From Alkalibacter saccharofermentans DSM 14828 (GTDB lineage Bacteria; Bacillota; Clostridia; Eubacteriales; Alkalibacteraceae), in contig NZ_FQTU01000010.1 in the NCBI RefSeq assembly GCF_900128885.1, positions 1-64,000 on the forward strand: a stretch of DNA of 64,000 bases, written 5' to 3'. Below, one piece after another: positions 17,711-25,283 of this stretch. Under the pieces are notes generated by a model. It was given only the letters and a program-made list of their open reading frames with translations. It did not search any database and had not been told where the DNA came from. The stretch's first letter is position 1, and each line of letters starts with the position of its first letter. The translations under genes were made by a program, and so were the position numbers.

Positions 17711-17744
17711 CAGCACCAGATCACAATCTGAAGTGCTGTTTTTT
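17711..17744 (+). terminator. Terminator after the ABC exporter gene
   Basis: CAGCAC pairs with GTGCTG, extended inside by CAGAT/ATCTG with small bulges, followed by six Ts. Confidence 0.8.
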
Positions 17745-17771
17745 GAAATCTTAATTAATTTTACAAGAGTG

Positions 17772-17823
17772 TTGCTAATTCATTTTTACTTTGATATAAT
17801 TTCCTTAAGCATACTTAAGTATG
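17772..17823 (+). promoter_or_regulatory. Promoter with 14-bp palindrome at the start site of the corrinoid methyl-transfer unit
   Basis: TTGCTA (17772-17777) and TATAAT (17795-17800) are 17 bases apart. The perfect palindrome CATACTTAAGTATG covers 17810-17823, i.e. about the first 15 bases of the transcript, where a bound repressor would block initiation. A strong AAGGAGG site and the corrinoid gene follow. Confidence 0.65.
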
Positions 17824-17848
17824 TTGTAAAAAAAGGAGGTTTTATAAT

Positions 17849-18487
17849 ATGGTTGATTTGAAAAAGATCACAGAGTTAATTGGAAACCTTGAAGAAGAGG
17901 AGGTATTAGAGCTTCTAAATGAATTTATATCATCTAATCCTTCAGAAGAAGAAGCGCAAAAGGTAGTAGGTGCCTGTCAGGAGGGTATGGCAGTAGTTGG
18001 AGAATTGTTCGAGTCCGGGGAGTATTTCGTAGGAGATTTGATTTTTGCCGGAGAGCTCCTATCAGAGGCAATAGATACATTGAAACCTGTAATTGGCTCA
18101 AGTACCACTGAAAAAATCGGAAAGATAGTAATAGGAACAGTCCATGGAGACTTACACGATATAGGTAAAAACATATTCAAGAGCATGTCTGAAGCCGCAG
18201 GCTTTGAAATTTTTGATTTAGGAATAGATCAACCTGTAGGTGCGTTTATTGATAAAGTTAAAGAAGTTAAGCCTGAAATAATCGGCATGAGCGGAGTTTT
18301 AACCCTAGCCCTTGAATCAATGAAAAACACCGTTGACGGACTAGTTGAAGCGGGATTAAGAGACAGCGTAAAAATAATAATAGGTGGAAATCCTGTAACA
18401 AAAGAAGCTTGTGAACACATAGGCGCAGACGCCTTTACCACAAATGCAGCAGAAGGGGTTAAGATCTGTAAAGGGTGGGTGAAATGA
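17849..18487 (+). CDS. Methyltransferase cognate corrinoid protein (MtaC/MttC family)
   Basis: This 212-residue protein carries a methyl group on a cobalamin cofactor. Residues 1-85 are the helical cap domain with repeated Glu-rich helices. The Rossmann-type B12-binding domain follows, with the DxHxxG cobalt-ligand motif at Asp101-Leu-His103-Asp-Ile-Gly106 (GTVHGDLHDIGKN), the SGVLTLALESM loop and IIIGGNPVT near the end. His103 is the lower axial ligand. Such proteins accept methyl groups from methanol, methylamines, betaines or methoxy-aromatics through a partner methyltransferase and give them to a second one. Here the partners are the two UroD-family proteins that follow after 1 base and 224 bases; no MttB- or MtaB-type gene is seen in the window. 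Confidence 0.93.
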   Translation: MVDLKKITELIGNLEEEEVLELLNEFISSNPSEEEAQKVVGACQEGMAVVGELFESGEYFVGDLIFAGELLSEAIDTLKPVIGSSTTEKIGKIVIGTVHGDLHDIGKNIFKSMSEAAGFEIFDLGIDQPVGAFIDKVKEVKPEIIGMSGVLTLALESMKNTVDGLVEAGLRDSVKIIIGGNPVTKEACEHIGADAFTTNAAEGVKICKGWVK

Positions 18488-18488
18488 T

Positions 18489-19643
18489 ATGGCTGATATG
18501 AAAAAGAAAAGTCAAGAAATAACCCAGATGTTTAACGATGTTTATGATATGAAAATGCCCAAGAGGGTACCTATAAGTACATGGACAGATATCGCTTATG
18601 CAATTGAATATTGCGGCTACGATGTCAGGGAAGCTCAGTGGAACATGGATATAATAGAAAAGGTCATGGATAAAACTACTGAAGATTTCAAAAGCGATGT
18701 CGTTCCCACGGTAATGATCAGATTTCCCCAGCTTTATCAAATATTAAAGGCAAAAAACTTCGTGATGGGTTCTGACGGATTCATTCAGCATCCTGAAGTA
18801 AGGAGCTTGGAGCCCGAAGATTACCCTGAGTTTAACAAAGATCCATACAAATTCGTCAACGAAAAAGTTCTGCCAAGGCTATATAAAGGATTGGACACTA
18901 CGCCGGAAAAACGTGCGATGACATTTGCGAAAGCTTTTAAAACCTGGGCTGATTTGATGGGTCAGGTGGGAACGTTTACAGCTAAAGCCGCTGAAAAGCA
19001 CGGTGTCTCACCAGGTGGAATCGGAATAACTTTAGTTGAAGCACCATTTGACCTTGTAGCAGATCAAATGAGAAGCTTTACAGGCATAACCATAGATATT
19101 AAAAGACGAGGGGCAATGGTAGCAGAAGCTTGTGAGGCTGTTCTCCCAATGATGCTTAAAGGTGGGGCGCTGCCAAATTCAAACAGATACAACAGGACAT
19201 TCATACCCCTTCATATGGGACCTTTCTTAAATGCCAAGGATTTTGAAAAATATTATTGGCCTACATTTAAGAAGCTATGCGATGGTTTGGCTGAAAAAGG
19301 AGTTGGAATGAATATTTTCGTTGAGCAGGATTGGATGCGCCATATGGATTATCTGGAAGAACTACCGGAAGGTTGCCTTCTATGGTTCGAATTTGGTGAT
19401 CCCAAGTTAGTTAAAGACAGACTCGGCAAAAAACAGATTATTTCAGGAATGTATCCAGTAACCCTTCTTAGGACCGGAACGAAACAACAGTGTATAGACA
19501 AGGCAAAGGAAGTCATCGATATTTTGGCTCCTGGAGGAAACTATATATTCAACTATGACAAAGATCCACTGATTCTAGCGGATGCAAAGCCAGAAAATAT
19601 TATAGCGGTCAATGAATTTGTTCGTGAATACGCCGTATATTAA
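18489..19643 (+). CDS. UroD-family methyltransferase, first paralogue
   Basis: A 384-residue protein of the uroporphyrinogen decarboxylase/MtaA/CmuA superfamily. In this setting it should transfer methyl groups to or from the corrinoid protein, not act in haem synthesis. It begins one base after the corrinoid gene. The family frame is visible in RVPISTWTDIAYAIEYCG, the YYWPTFKKLCDGL segment and the C-terminal APGGNYIFNYDKDPL. At the strand where MtaA and MtbA have a zinc-binding His-X-Cys, this protein has NIFVEQDWMRH (about 275-285), so the canonical zinc site seems absent. It resembles the second paralogue at 19868-21037 over its whole length. Substrate is unknown; whether it acts on the methyl donor or on tetrahydrofolate cannot be told. 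Confidence 0.85.
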   Translation: MADMKKKSQEITQMFNDVYDMKMPKRVPISTWTDIAYAIEYCGYDVREAQWNMDIIEKVMDKTTEDFKSDVVPTVMIRFPQLYQILKAKNFVMGSDGFIQHPEVRSLEPEDYPEFNKDPYKFVNEKVLPRLYKGLDTTPEKRAMTFAKAFKTWADLMGQVGTFTAKAAEKHGVSPGGIGITLVEAPFDLVADQMRSFTGITIDIKRRGAMVAEACEAVLPMMLKGGALPNSNRYNRTFIPLHMGPFLNAKDFEKYYWPTFKKLCDGLAEKGVGMNIFVEQDWMRHMDYLEELPEGCLLWFEFGDPKLVKDRLGKKQIISGMYPVTLLRTGTKQQCIDKAKEVIDILAPGGNYIFNYDKDPLILADAKPENIIAVNEFVREYAVY

Positions 19644-19657
19644 GGGAGGGATCTATA

Positions 19658-19866
19658 ATGGATTATAAATCTGAATTATACACATCATGGCCTGAATACA
19701 TGGAGGAAAATGATATCAAGCCTGAGCAGGGTGAGGTTATGGCGCCTGCTATACAGTCACAAGAGGAGATGATGTTTGGTTTTATCATGTTTCTGCTGAT
19801 GTAACATCAAGGGTGCTTCAAGACATTGCGTTTGTAAGCATGGCTCTAAGCGACAAGAAAGGGTGA
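19658..19866 (+). pseudogene. Small protein gene with apparent one-base deletion, between the two UroD genes
   Basis: AGGGAGG precedes an ATG at 19658. Read straight, the frame gives 48 codons ending in a Met-rich tail at 19804. A different frame opens right after a stop at 19732-19734 and reads GYGACYTVTRGDDVWFYHVS.. then ADVTSRVLQDIAFVSMALSD to TGA at 19864-19866. Adding one base at the GG of GAGGTT (19733-19737) joins both parts into a 69-residue protein, MDYKSELYTSWPEYMEENDI..QGEGYGACY... The downstream frame looks like real protein, so I read this as a frameshifted gene or a one-base sequencing error in a G run. No slippery heptamer supports programmed shifting. No family is recognised. 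Confidence 0.5.
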
Positions 19867-19867
19867 T

Positions 19868-21037
19868 ATGTTGATGAATGAAAAAGAACAAATGTACAAT
19901 GAACGTGTAGAGAGATTTGTTAAAACAGTCAACCACGAAGAACCCGACAGAGTGCCTGTGTTGTCTTTAGTAGAGACCATGGCGATAGCTTATGCAGGAG
20001 CGACAATTGAAGAATGCTTGAAAAGCCATGATGATGAATTCAAAATTTATGGAAAGTTATTTGAGGACGTTTATTTTGATGGAACACTTGGTTTCGGACT
20101 TAACAGGGCTATGAATGTGTATAGCGCTTTGGGGGTAAATGCCTACTTTGTAAGCGAGGATGGAACTACCCTTCAACATGGAGAAATATCTCCCATGGCA
20201 GACACCGAGTATGATGATTTTATCGAAAACCCCATAAGGTTTGCGAAAAACGTATTGTTTAAACGCAAATACCCAAATTTAAACCTGCCTTATCCTCAAA
20301 ATAAGGAGGCGATAAAAAATGCGGCACTTGGTCTAGCCGACTTTGGAAAGAAGATGGGCGACGGAGCGGCTTACCTGAAAGACCTTGCAGGGGTTCCTGT
20401 GACGGCAGGCAATTATATAATTGCACCTCTTGATCAGATATTTGACTATTTTAGAGGTTTTAGAGGTACGCTTACGGATATGAGAAGAAATCCTGACAAA
20501 TTACTTGAGGCAACAGACAAGCTTGTTGATTTTTGCATTAGCTTGGCAACTGGAAATGCTCCAAAACTAGAACCTTTTCCATGGGTGTTTTCTCCTTTGC
20601 ACATACCTACATTTTTAGGACCGGAGCAGTTTGGAAAATTCTATTGGCCAAGCTATAAAAAAATGTTGATGGCTCTCAATGAAAGAGGCGCTAAAGTCTT
20701 TATATTTATGGAAGGCTTGTGGGAGCCATATTATGAATTTCTTCAGGAACTGCCGGATAACTTTGCTATTGGAAATCTTGAAAAAGACGACCCAATAAAA
20801 GTTAAAAAAATTTTAGGAAAGAAGATAACTATATCAGGAGGCATGCCCTTGGATAAATTAAGATATGAAACCAAGGAGGAATGCATAGATCATGCAAAAA
20901 AAATTATCGACAATTGTGCCCCTGGTGGAGGTTTTATTTTTTCAACAAATCTAGCTTTATTGTCGGGTAAAGATGTTAATATTGAAAACTTCAAGGCAGT
21001 CAATGAGTTTGTACACGAGTATGGAGTCTATAAATGA
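19868..21037 (+). CDS. UroD-family methyltransferase, second paralogue
   Basis: This 389-residue protein is a diverged copy of the protein at 18489-19643. Both share the opening (DRVPVLSLVETMAIAYAG), the LHIPTFLGPEQFGKFYWPSY block, a conserved GKKITISGGMPL strand and the C-terminal APGGGFIFSTN with NFKAVNEFVHEYGVY. At the usual His-X-Cys zinc position it has IFMEGLWEPY (about 279-288), again with Glu and Trp in place of His and Cys. Tandem paralogues with one corrinoid protein suggest one takes the methyl group from the donor and the other delivers it to the acceptor, or that they form a heterodimer; this is inference. The start is ATG 19868 or ATG 19874, both behind AAAGGGTG. Confidence 0.85.
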   Translation: MLMNEKEQMYNERVERFVKTVNHEEPDRVPVLSLVETMAIAYAGATIEECLKSHDDEFKIYGKLFEDVYFDGTLGFGLNRAMNVYSALGVNAYFVSEDGTTLQHGEISPMADTEYDDFIENPIRFAKNVLFKRKYPNLNLPYPQNKEAIKNAALGLADFGKKMGDGAAYLKDLAGVPVTAGNYIIAPLDQIFDYFRGFRGTLTDMRRNPDKLLEATDKLVDFCISLATGNAPKLEPFPWVFSPLHIPTFLGPEQFGKFYWPSYKKMLMALNERGAKVFIFMEGLWEPYYEFLQELPDNFAIGNLEKDDPIKVKKILGKKITISGGMPLDKLRYETKEECIDHAKKIIDNCAPGGGFIFSTNLALLSGKDVNIENFKAVNEFVHEYGVYK

Positions 21038-21049
21038 GGAGTGAAAAAT

Positions 21050-21175
21050 ATGCCGGAAGAAAAAACAATTGAAGAAATAATGGAAGAAGTTAAAAATGAG
21101 CTCGACTTCTTACCACCTGATGAAAACATCCGAAACGGCTTCATGGCTGGGCTTACATTTATGATGATCTTATGA
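21050..21175 (+). CDS. 41-residue acidic small protein ending the methyltransferase unit
   Basis: An ATG 13 bases after the second UroD gene, with GAGGAGTGA upstream, opens a 41-codon frame. It starts MPEEKTIEEIMEEVKNELDF, a charged predicted helix, and ends in a hydrophobic MAGLTFMMIL tail. A terminator follows 7 bases later, so it belongs to the same transcript. No family is recognised. The tail is too short for a sure membrane span; an amphipathic helix packing on a partner protein is equally possible. It shows no clear likeness to the frameshifted small gene at 19658. Confidence 0.6.
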   Translation: MPEEKTIEEIMEEVKNELDFLPPDENIRNGFMAGLTFMMIL

Positions 21176-21181
21176 TTTCAC

Positions 21182-21212
21182 AAGGGGTCGGTTAAGCACC
21201 GGCCTCTTTAAT
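21182..21212 (+). terminator. Terminator closing the corrinoid methyl-transfer unit
   Basis: GGTCGGT and ACCGGCC (one G-U) form a 7-bp stem with a 5-base loop, followed by CTCTTTAAT. Confidence 0.75.
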
Positions 21213-21274
21213 GTTGTTTAGAAGAAAGTGTTTATGGTATAAATAGAATATAAGCAAAAGACGAGGTGATATAA

Positions 21275-21424
21275 ATGAAAAGGTTTGTTGTTGCCGTTAC
21301 CACTCTCGTTTCGGCGGTTCTTATGGTCATGGGTATAATCTATCTAATTCAAAAGAAACAAAATGACAGGATTGGCGGCAGGTTGGTAAAAGTTGACTAC
21401 AGGTTTAGCAAGGAGTTTGGATAG
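21275..21424 (+). CDS. 49-residue single-span membrane protein
   Basis: ATG at 21275 with GAGGTGAT upstream opens 49 codons: a short basic start (MKRF), one hydrophobic helix (residues about 4-25, VVAVTTLVSAVLMVMGIIYL) and a basic cytoplasmic tail ending KVDYRFSKEFG. A terminator follows at once. The ribosome binding site, coherent membrane topology and terminator support it as a real gene. No family is recognised; DUF3918-like short membrane proteins look similar in layout, but I cannot assign it. Confidence 0.65.
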   Translation: MKRFVVAVTTLVSAVLMVMGIIYLIQKKQNDRIGGRLVKVDYRFSKEFG

Positions 21425-21429
21425 GAGTA

Positions 21430-21463
21430 AAATAATAATCTCTGAAAAGGGATTATTTTTTTG
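21430..21463 (+). terminator. Terminator after the small membrane protein gene
   Basis: AATAATC pairs with GGATTATT around a short loop, followed by seven Ts. Confidence 0.7.
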
Positions 21464-21526
21464 TCCTTTTTTTGATGATATTTCCATTTTATTAGTAGAT
21501 GATAAATAAAAAACGGAGGTGAAAAA

Positions 21527-21970
21527 ATGGATATATTAGAAATGATAAGGCCAAAAATAATGACGCTGAGCCCTTGGGAGAAGATCGGCATTATGGGAAT
21601 TGCAGCAGCGCTGGTAAGACTTGTTGGAGGATTCGACCAATCGATGCAGACCTTGGTTTTATTTATAGTCATCGATTATGTCACTGGTGTGATACTGGCT
21701 CTGTATAAAAACAACTTAAGCTCTGAAGCTTGCTACAGAGGAATTCTAAAAAAAGGCATAATATTTTTTATCGTCATATTGGCCCATCACACGGATATGA
21801 TATTCGAAACGGATTCATTGCTGTTAAGAAATTGCACGATTATTTTTTATATCGGCAATGAAGGGATATCGATTATGGAAAACGCAGGAGAGATTGGAAT
21901 TCCAATGCCTGCCTTCATGAGAAGGGTTTTGCGGAACCTAAAGGAGAAAAACGAGGAGTTGGAGAGATGA
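21527..21970 (+). CDS. Phage-type holin family protein (TcdE/holin_4 group)
   Basis: The 147-residue protein has three hydrophobic segments (about 20-38, 45-65 and 80-115). LFIVIDYVTGVILALYKNNLS and RGILKKGIIFFIVILAHHTD are the hallmark of the toxin secretion/phage lysis holin family; the end (IYIGNEGISIMENAGEIGIP and a charged tail KEKNEELER) also fits. Holins form pores that let endolysin reach the wall; TcdE-like members export large proteins. GGAGGTG lies before the ATG. Its last four bases overlap the endolysin gene, giving a tightly coupled lysis pair. Confidence 0.9.
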   Translation: MDILEMIRPKIMTLSPWEKIGIMGIAAALVRLVGGFDQSMQTLVLFIVIDYVTGVILALYKNNLSSEACYRGILKKGIIFFIVILAHHTDMIFETDSLLLRNCTIIFYIGNEGISIMENAGEIGIPMPAFMRRVLRNLKEKNEELER

Positions 21971-22524
21971 TAAGTATAGGAGCGAGAGGAATTAAAGTAA
22001 GAAATCTTCAAAAGATGTTAGTTAAAGAAGGATACCTGCTGGATAAAAGGGAAATTGATTCGATATTCGGACCTAAGACAAGAGCTGCCGTCATGGAATT
22101 TCAGAAAAACAATAAATTAAAGATTGATGGAATAGTTGGAGATGAAACAAACAGAGAAATAATGTTTTTAAAGTATCCGAATTTTAGCTCTCATGAATTT
22201 AAGTGCAAATGCAGAGGAGCCTATTGCGACGGTTTTCCAGCTAAAATAGATGAAGACCTAATCACCCAGCTACAAAGAATAAGAAACAGCTTGAAAAGGC
22301 CTGTAATAATCACTTCAGGCTTAAGGTGTGAGAGGCACAATATAAATTCAGGGGGGGTCAAATCTTCTTTGCATCTAAAAGGCAGAGCGGCTGATATAAG
22401 ATCCCCTGGAGTTTCGGTTAAAGAACTGGGAAAGTTGGCAGTAAATATAAATTCCCATGGAGGATGCGGGATTAGTTACGCTAGTTTTGTACATTTAGAT
22501 ACAGGAAGCAAGAGAATATGGTAG
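21967..22524 (+). CDS. Endolysin-like: peptidoglycan-binding domain plus M15-family peptidase
   Basis: Residues 1-65 form a PG_binding_1 domain (GARGIKVRNLQKMLVKEGYL, IFGPKTRAAVMEFQKNNKLK, DGIVGDETNREI). Residues about 75-185 match the peptidase M15A fold: SSHEFKCKC, VIITSGLRCERHN, SLHLKGRAADIR with the zinc-binding His and Asp, and the final FVHLDTG His. It should cut peptide cross-links in cell wall. There is no signal peptide, so release would depend on the holin just upstream, with which it overlaps by four bases. Paired M15 endolysins of this length occur in prophages; no other phage gene is visible here. Confidence 0.9.
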   Translation: MISIGARGIKVRNLQKMLVKEGYLLDKREIDSIFGPKTRAAVMEFQKNNKLKIDGIVGDETNREIMFLKYPNFSSHEFKCKCRGAYCDGFPAKIDEDLITQLQRIRNSLKRPVIITSGLRCERHNINSGGVKSSLHLKGRAADIRSPGVSVKELGKLAVNINSHGGCGISYASFVHLDTGSKRIW

Positions 22525-22625
22525 AATTAATGTATTGTCAAAAAATTAAACTAAATTTTAATGATATTTTAATCCCTATAGGATAAAATATATTAGACTT
22601 TAAAAATTATTACGGGGTTGATTTT

Positions 22626-23774
22626 ATGAAGAAAGTTTTAATTTTTACCGCTTCAACAGGCGGGGGACACAATATCGCCGCAAATTCATTAAAGGAGCAT
22701 TTTGAAGCAAGTGGATATGAAGCAGCAATATTTGACGCTTTTAAGGAAACAAATCTATTGCTGGACAAGGTAATATCCCGAGGATATGAAAAGATATTAA
22801 GCTTAAGTCCCAGAACCTACGGCAGAATGTACCGAGCTGCCAACAACAAGACGCTCAGTCATTACATCGTAGCACTTATTACAGACGTAATGGAAAAAAA
22901 CATGATGGGCATAATTAACGAAAATAATCCGGATCTTATAATCGCAACACATCCCTTGGTTACAAATGTATTAGGCACTTTAAAAGAAGACAGAGAATTT
23001 GACGTTCCTATCATATCGATTGTAACAGATTATATGATACATCGCGCATACATTCACGATCAAATAGATGCATATGTTGCAGGCAGCGAATATACAAAAG
23101 AAACGATCATCAAAAAAGGCGTGGATGAAAAGAAGATTCACACATATGGGATTCCGGTGAGAAAATCCTTTTTAGATCATACCACAATAGCCGTCAAGGA
23201 TTACAGCGTTGATTTATCTGTATTGCTGATGGCAGGTTCAATGGGAACTGCCCATATGGAAAAGGCATTTCTAAGCCTAATCAGCTCAAAGCACAATTTA
23301 AAGATAATCGTGGTCTGTGGAAAAAATGACAAAGTTAAAAGCAGAATCGACAAAATTATGGAAGATGAGCATTTAAATAAAATCGTAGAGGTATATGGTT
23401 TTGTAGAAAACATACCTGAGCTCATGGACAGGGGCGATGTTATAATAACAAAGCCCGGCGGCTTGACGACTACAGAATCCATAATCAAGAATATACCTAT
23501 GATTATTCCATATTATATTCCTGGGCAGGAAGAGGAAAATACCGACTTTCTAGTTGAAACGGGAATGGCTATCAAAGTTGACAAAATAAAAGATTTGACA
23601 AATGTCGTAGACTACCTGGTCCACAACAAAGACATTCTCGACAGTATGGCTCAGAATATGTCTGAAATGGCCAAGGAACAATCAATTGACAGAATAATTG
23701 CTCTCGGAAGCGAACTTATTGCAAAAAATATTGAGGGCAAGTATAAAAATAAAACACTCGTGATGCCTTCATAG
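22626..23774 (+). CDS. Diacylglycerol glucosyltransferase-like (MGDG synthase / UgtP family)
   Basis: A 382-residue GT28-type glycosyltransferase. The N-terminal motif KVLIFTASTGGGHNIAANSL is typical of monogalactosyldiacylglycerol synthase and UgtP; the sugar-nucleotide site is in IPELMDRGDVIITKPGGLTT-type sequence near residues 260-285. It would attach glucose or galactose from a UDP-sugar to diacylglycerol at the membrane, giving glycolipids or the lipoteichoic acid anchor. MurG-like undecaprenyl transferases are related, but the GGGHN motif favours the lipid family. The ATG follows a weak GGGG site, and the end lies in the terminator shared with mgtE. Confidence 0.85.
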   Translation: MKKVLIFTASTGGGHNIAANSLKEHFEASGYEAAIFDAFKETNLLLDKVISRGYEKILSLSPRTYGRMYRAANNKTLSHYIVALITDVMEKNMMGIINENNPDLIIATHPLVTNVLGTLKEDREFDVPIISIVTDYMIHRAYIHDQIDAYVAGSEYTKETIIKKGVDEKKIHTYGIPVRKSFLDHTTIAVKDYSVDLSVLLMAGSMGTAHMEKAFLSLISSKHNLKIIVVCGKNDKVKSRIDKIMEDEHLNKIVEVYGFVENIPELMDRGDVIITKPGGLTTTESIIKNIPMIIPYYIPGQEEENTDFLVETGMAIKVDKIKDLTNVVDYLVHNKDILDSMAQNMSEMAKEQSIDRIIALGSELIAKNIEGKYKNKTLVMPS

Positions 23775-23791
23775 GCAAAACGGGTGTTTTT
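23752..23791. terminator. Shared terminator of converging glycosyltransferase and mgtE genes
   Basis: AAAACACTCG pairs with CGGGTGTTTT, with a smaller GCCTTCATAGGC hairpin inside. T runs occur on both strands. The stop codon of the glycosyltransferase gene lies within it. Confidence 0.7.
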
Positions 23792-25121
23792 AAAAATGAA
23801 AAAACAACGAGGTTATTGTAAAGTAGGTGATCAGCACTAAAGCGTCCAATATGGTGCTGATCATGGGATTAGCCATAATGGCAGGATCCAGTCCGATTCT
23901 TTTCGCAAACATAGGTAGGGCGCTTCCTATAAGCTTTGCCAACGTAATTGTGGCAATCAGCGTAAGGCTGACTACAAACGAAAGCAAAAATGTATAATTG
24001 CCAATTATGTACATCCTGATGAAGTTCAAAAATGCCAGGCTCAGGCCGATTAGAAAGCTTACTCTCAACTCTTTCCATATAATGCTGAAAAGATCTCTGA
24101 ATTCTACGTCGCCGACAGCTATGGAACGGACCATCAAAGTTGAGGCTTGAGCCCCTGCATTTCCGCTGGTGCCCATAAGCATGGGGATATTTGCGCTTAA
24201 TATTGCCATGCTGGCAATTAAAGCTTGGTAGTGTTCCATTATAGCGCTTGTAAATGTTGCCGAAATCATCAATACTGCCAACCAAGGAAAACGCTTCTTA
24301 AATAAACCTGCAACAGTGGATTCGAGATAGCTTTCCTCGGAAATCTGCATACCAGCCATCATATGAAAATCCTTTGTGGTTTCTTCTTCCATTACATCCA
24401 TTATATCATCAACTGTTATGATGCCTACAAGTCTGTTCTCAGAATCAACTACCGGCATTGCCAAAAGATCATATTTTAAGAACTTATCCGCAACATCCTC
24501 TTGATTGTCGTGGGTTTCGACGCTTATGAATTCTTTATTCATTATAGCTTCCACCTTTGAGTCTTCTGAGGATAGTATCAGCTCTTTAAGGGATATTATA
24601 CCCTCTAACTTTCTTTCGTTGTCTGTAACGTAACAGGTGTATATGGTTTCTTTGTCAACGCCAATTTTTCTGATTCGATTGATAGCTTCTCTGACGGTCA
24701 TGCGCTTTTTCAAGTCCACAAATTCTATGGTCATTATGCTTCCGGCGGAATATTCAGGGTAGTTGAGGAATTGATTTATGAGCCTTCGTTCATTTTCGGG
24801 AGTGTTTTGCAATATTTTTTTTACGAGATTCGCAGGAATCTCCTCCAAATAGTCTATCTTGTCATCAAAATTCAGCTCGTTGACAAGCTCCTTAAGTTCA
24901 TCCTCATTAATGAGCTGAGAAAATTCAACTTGATATGAGGGCTCCATATGTGAAAAAACCTCCACAGCCAGATCCTTTGGAAGAAGTCTAAAAATCAGGA
25001 GGCTTTCCTTTTGGCTGACTTCTGCCATTGCTTCTGCAATATCGGGAGCATGAAGGGTAGAAATATGAATTCTTAAATCCTTGAATTTTTTCTCTTTAAG
25101 AAGTTCCAACAGCTTCTTCAT
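23790..25121 (-). CDS. mgtE: Magnesium transporter MgtE
   Basis: A 443-residue MgtE with all domains: N-terminal superhelix of acidic repeats (about 1-125), paired CBS domains (about 130-255, GVDKETIYTCYVTDNERKLE, LLAMPVVDSENRLVGIITVD) and five transmembrane helices (about 285-443). The pore signature NIPMLMGTSGNAGAQASTLM and the final DPAIMANPMISTILDALVL are intact. The CBS and N domains close the channel when cellular Mg2+ is high. I start it at 25121, where AGGAGG lies 8 bases upstream, instead of the GTG at 25130. No M-box riboswitch is seen in the short divergent spacer, which it shares with the response regulator gene. Confidence 0.95.
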   Translation of the reverse strand: MKKLLELLKEKKFKDLRIHISTLHAPDIAEAMAEVSQKESLLIFRLLPKDLAVEVFSHMEPSYQVEFSQLINEDELKELVNELNFDDKIDYLEEIPANLVKKILQNTPENERRLINQFLNYPEYSAGSIMTIEFVDLKKRMTVREAINRIRKIGVDKETIYTCYVTDNERKLEGIISLKELILSSEDSKVEAIMNKEFISVETHDNQEDVADKFLKYDLLAMPVVDSENRLVGIITVDDIMDVMEEETTKDFHMMAGMQISEESYLESTVAGLFKKRFPWLAVLMISATFTSAIMEHYQALIASMAILSANIPMLMGTSGNAGAQASTLMVRSIAVGDVEFRDLFSIIWKELRVSFLIGLSLAFLNFIRMYIIGNYTFLLSFVVSLTLIATITLAKLIGSALPMFAKRIGLDPAIMANPMISTILDALVLITYFTITSLFFHF

Positions 25122-25283
25122 TATAAACACCTCCTGTAATGTCTATACCCATATAGTAATAAGTGACACTGAAGTCAACGTATCTATTATAATTATTATA
25201 TATTAAGATATCAACTAAAAAGACACGATAACGACACAAGAATAGGTTATAATATAATCAAAAGTCAACTATAGGGTGATTTT

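Noticed and set aside
19735..19804. Met-rich hydrophobic C-terminus of the small ORF at 19658, at first compared with the tail of the ORF at 21050
   Set aside because: The other frame here gives more protein-like sequence that continues past the stop, so the Met-rich tail is probably out-of-frame reading and the likeness is chance.
21527..22524. Prophage
   Set aside because: Only holin and endolysin genes are present; no integrase, terminase, capsid or tail gene lies nearby.
23869..24285. 138-codon minus-strand ORF within mgtE
   Set aside because: It is a shadow frame of the MgtE membrane domain without its own start signal.
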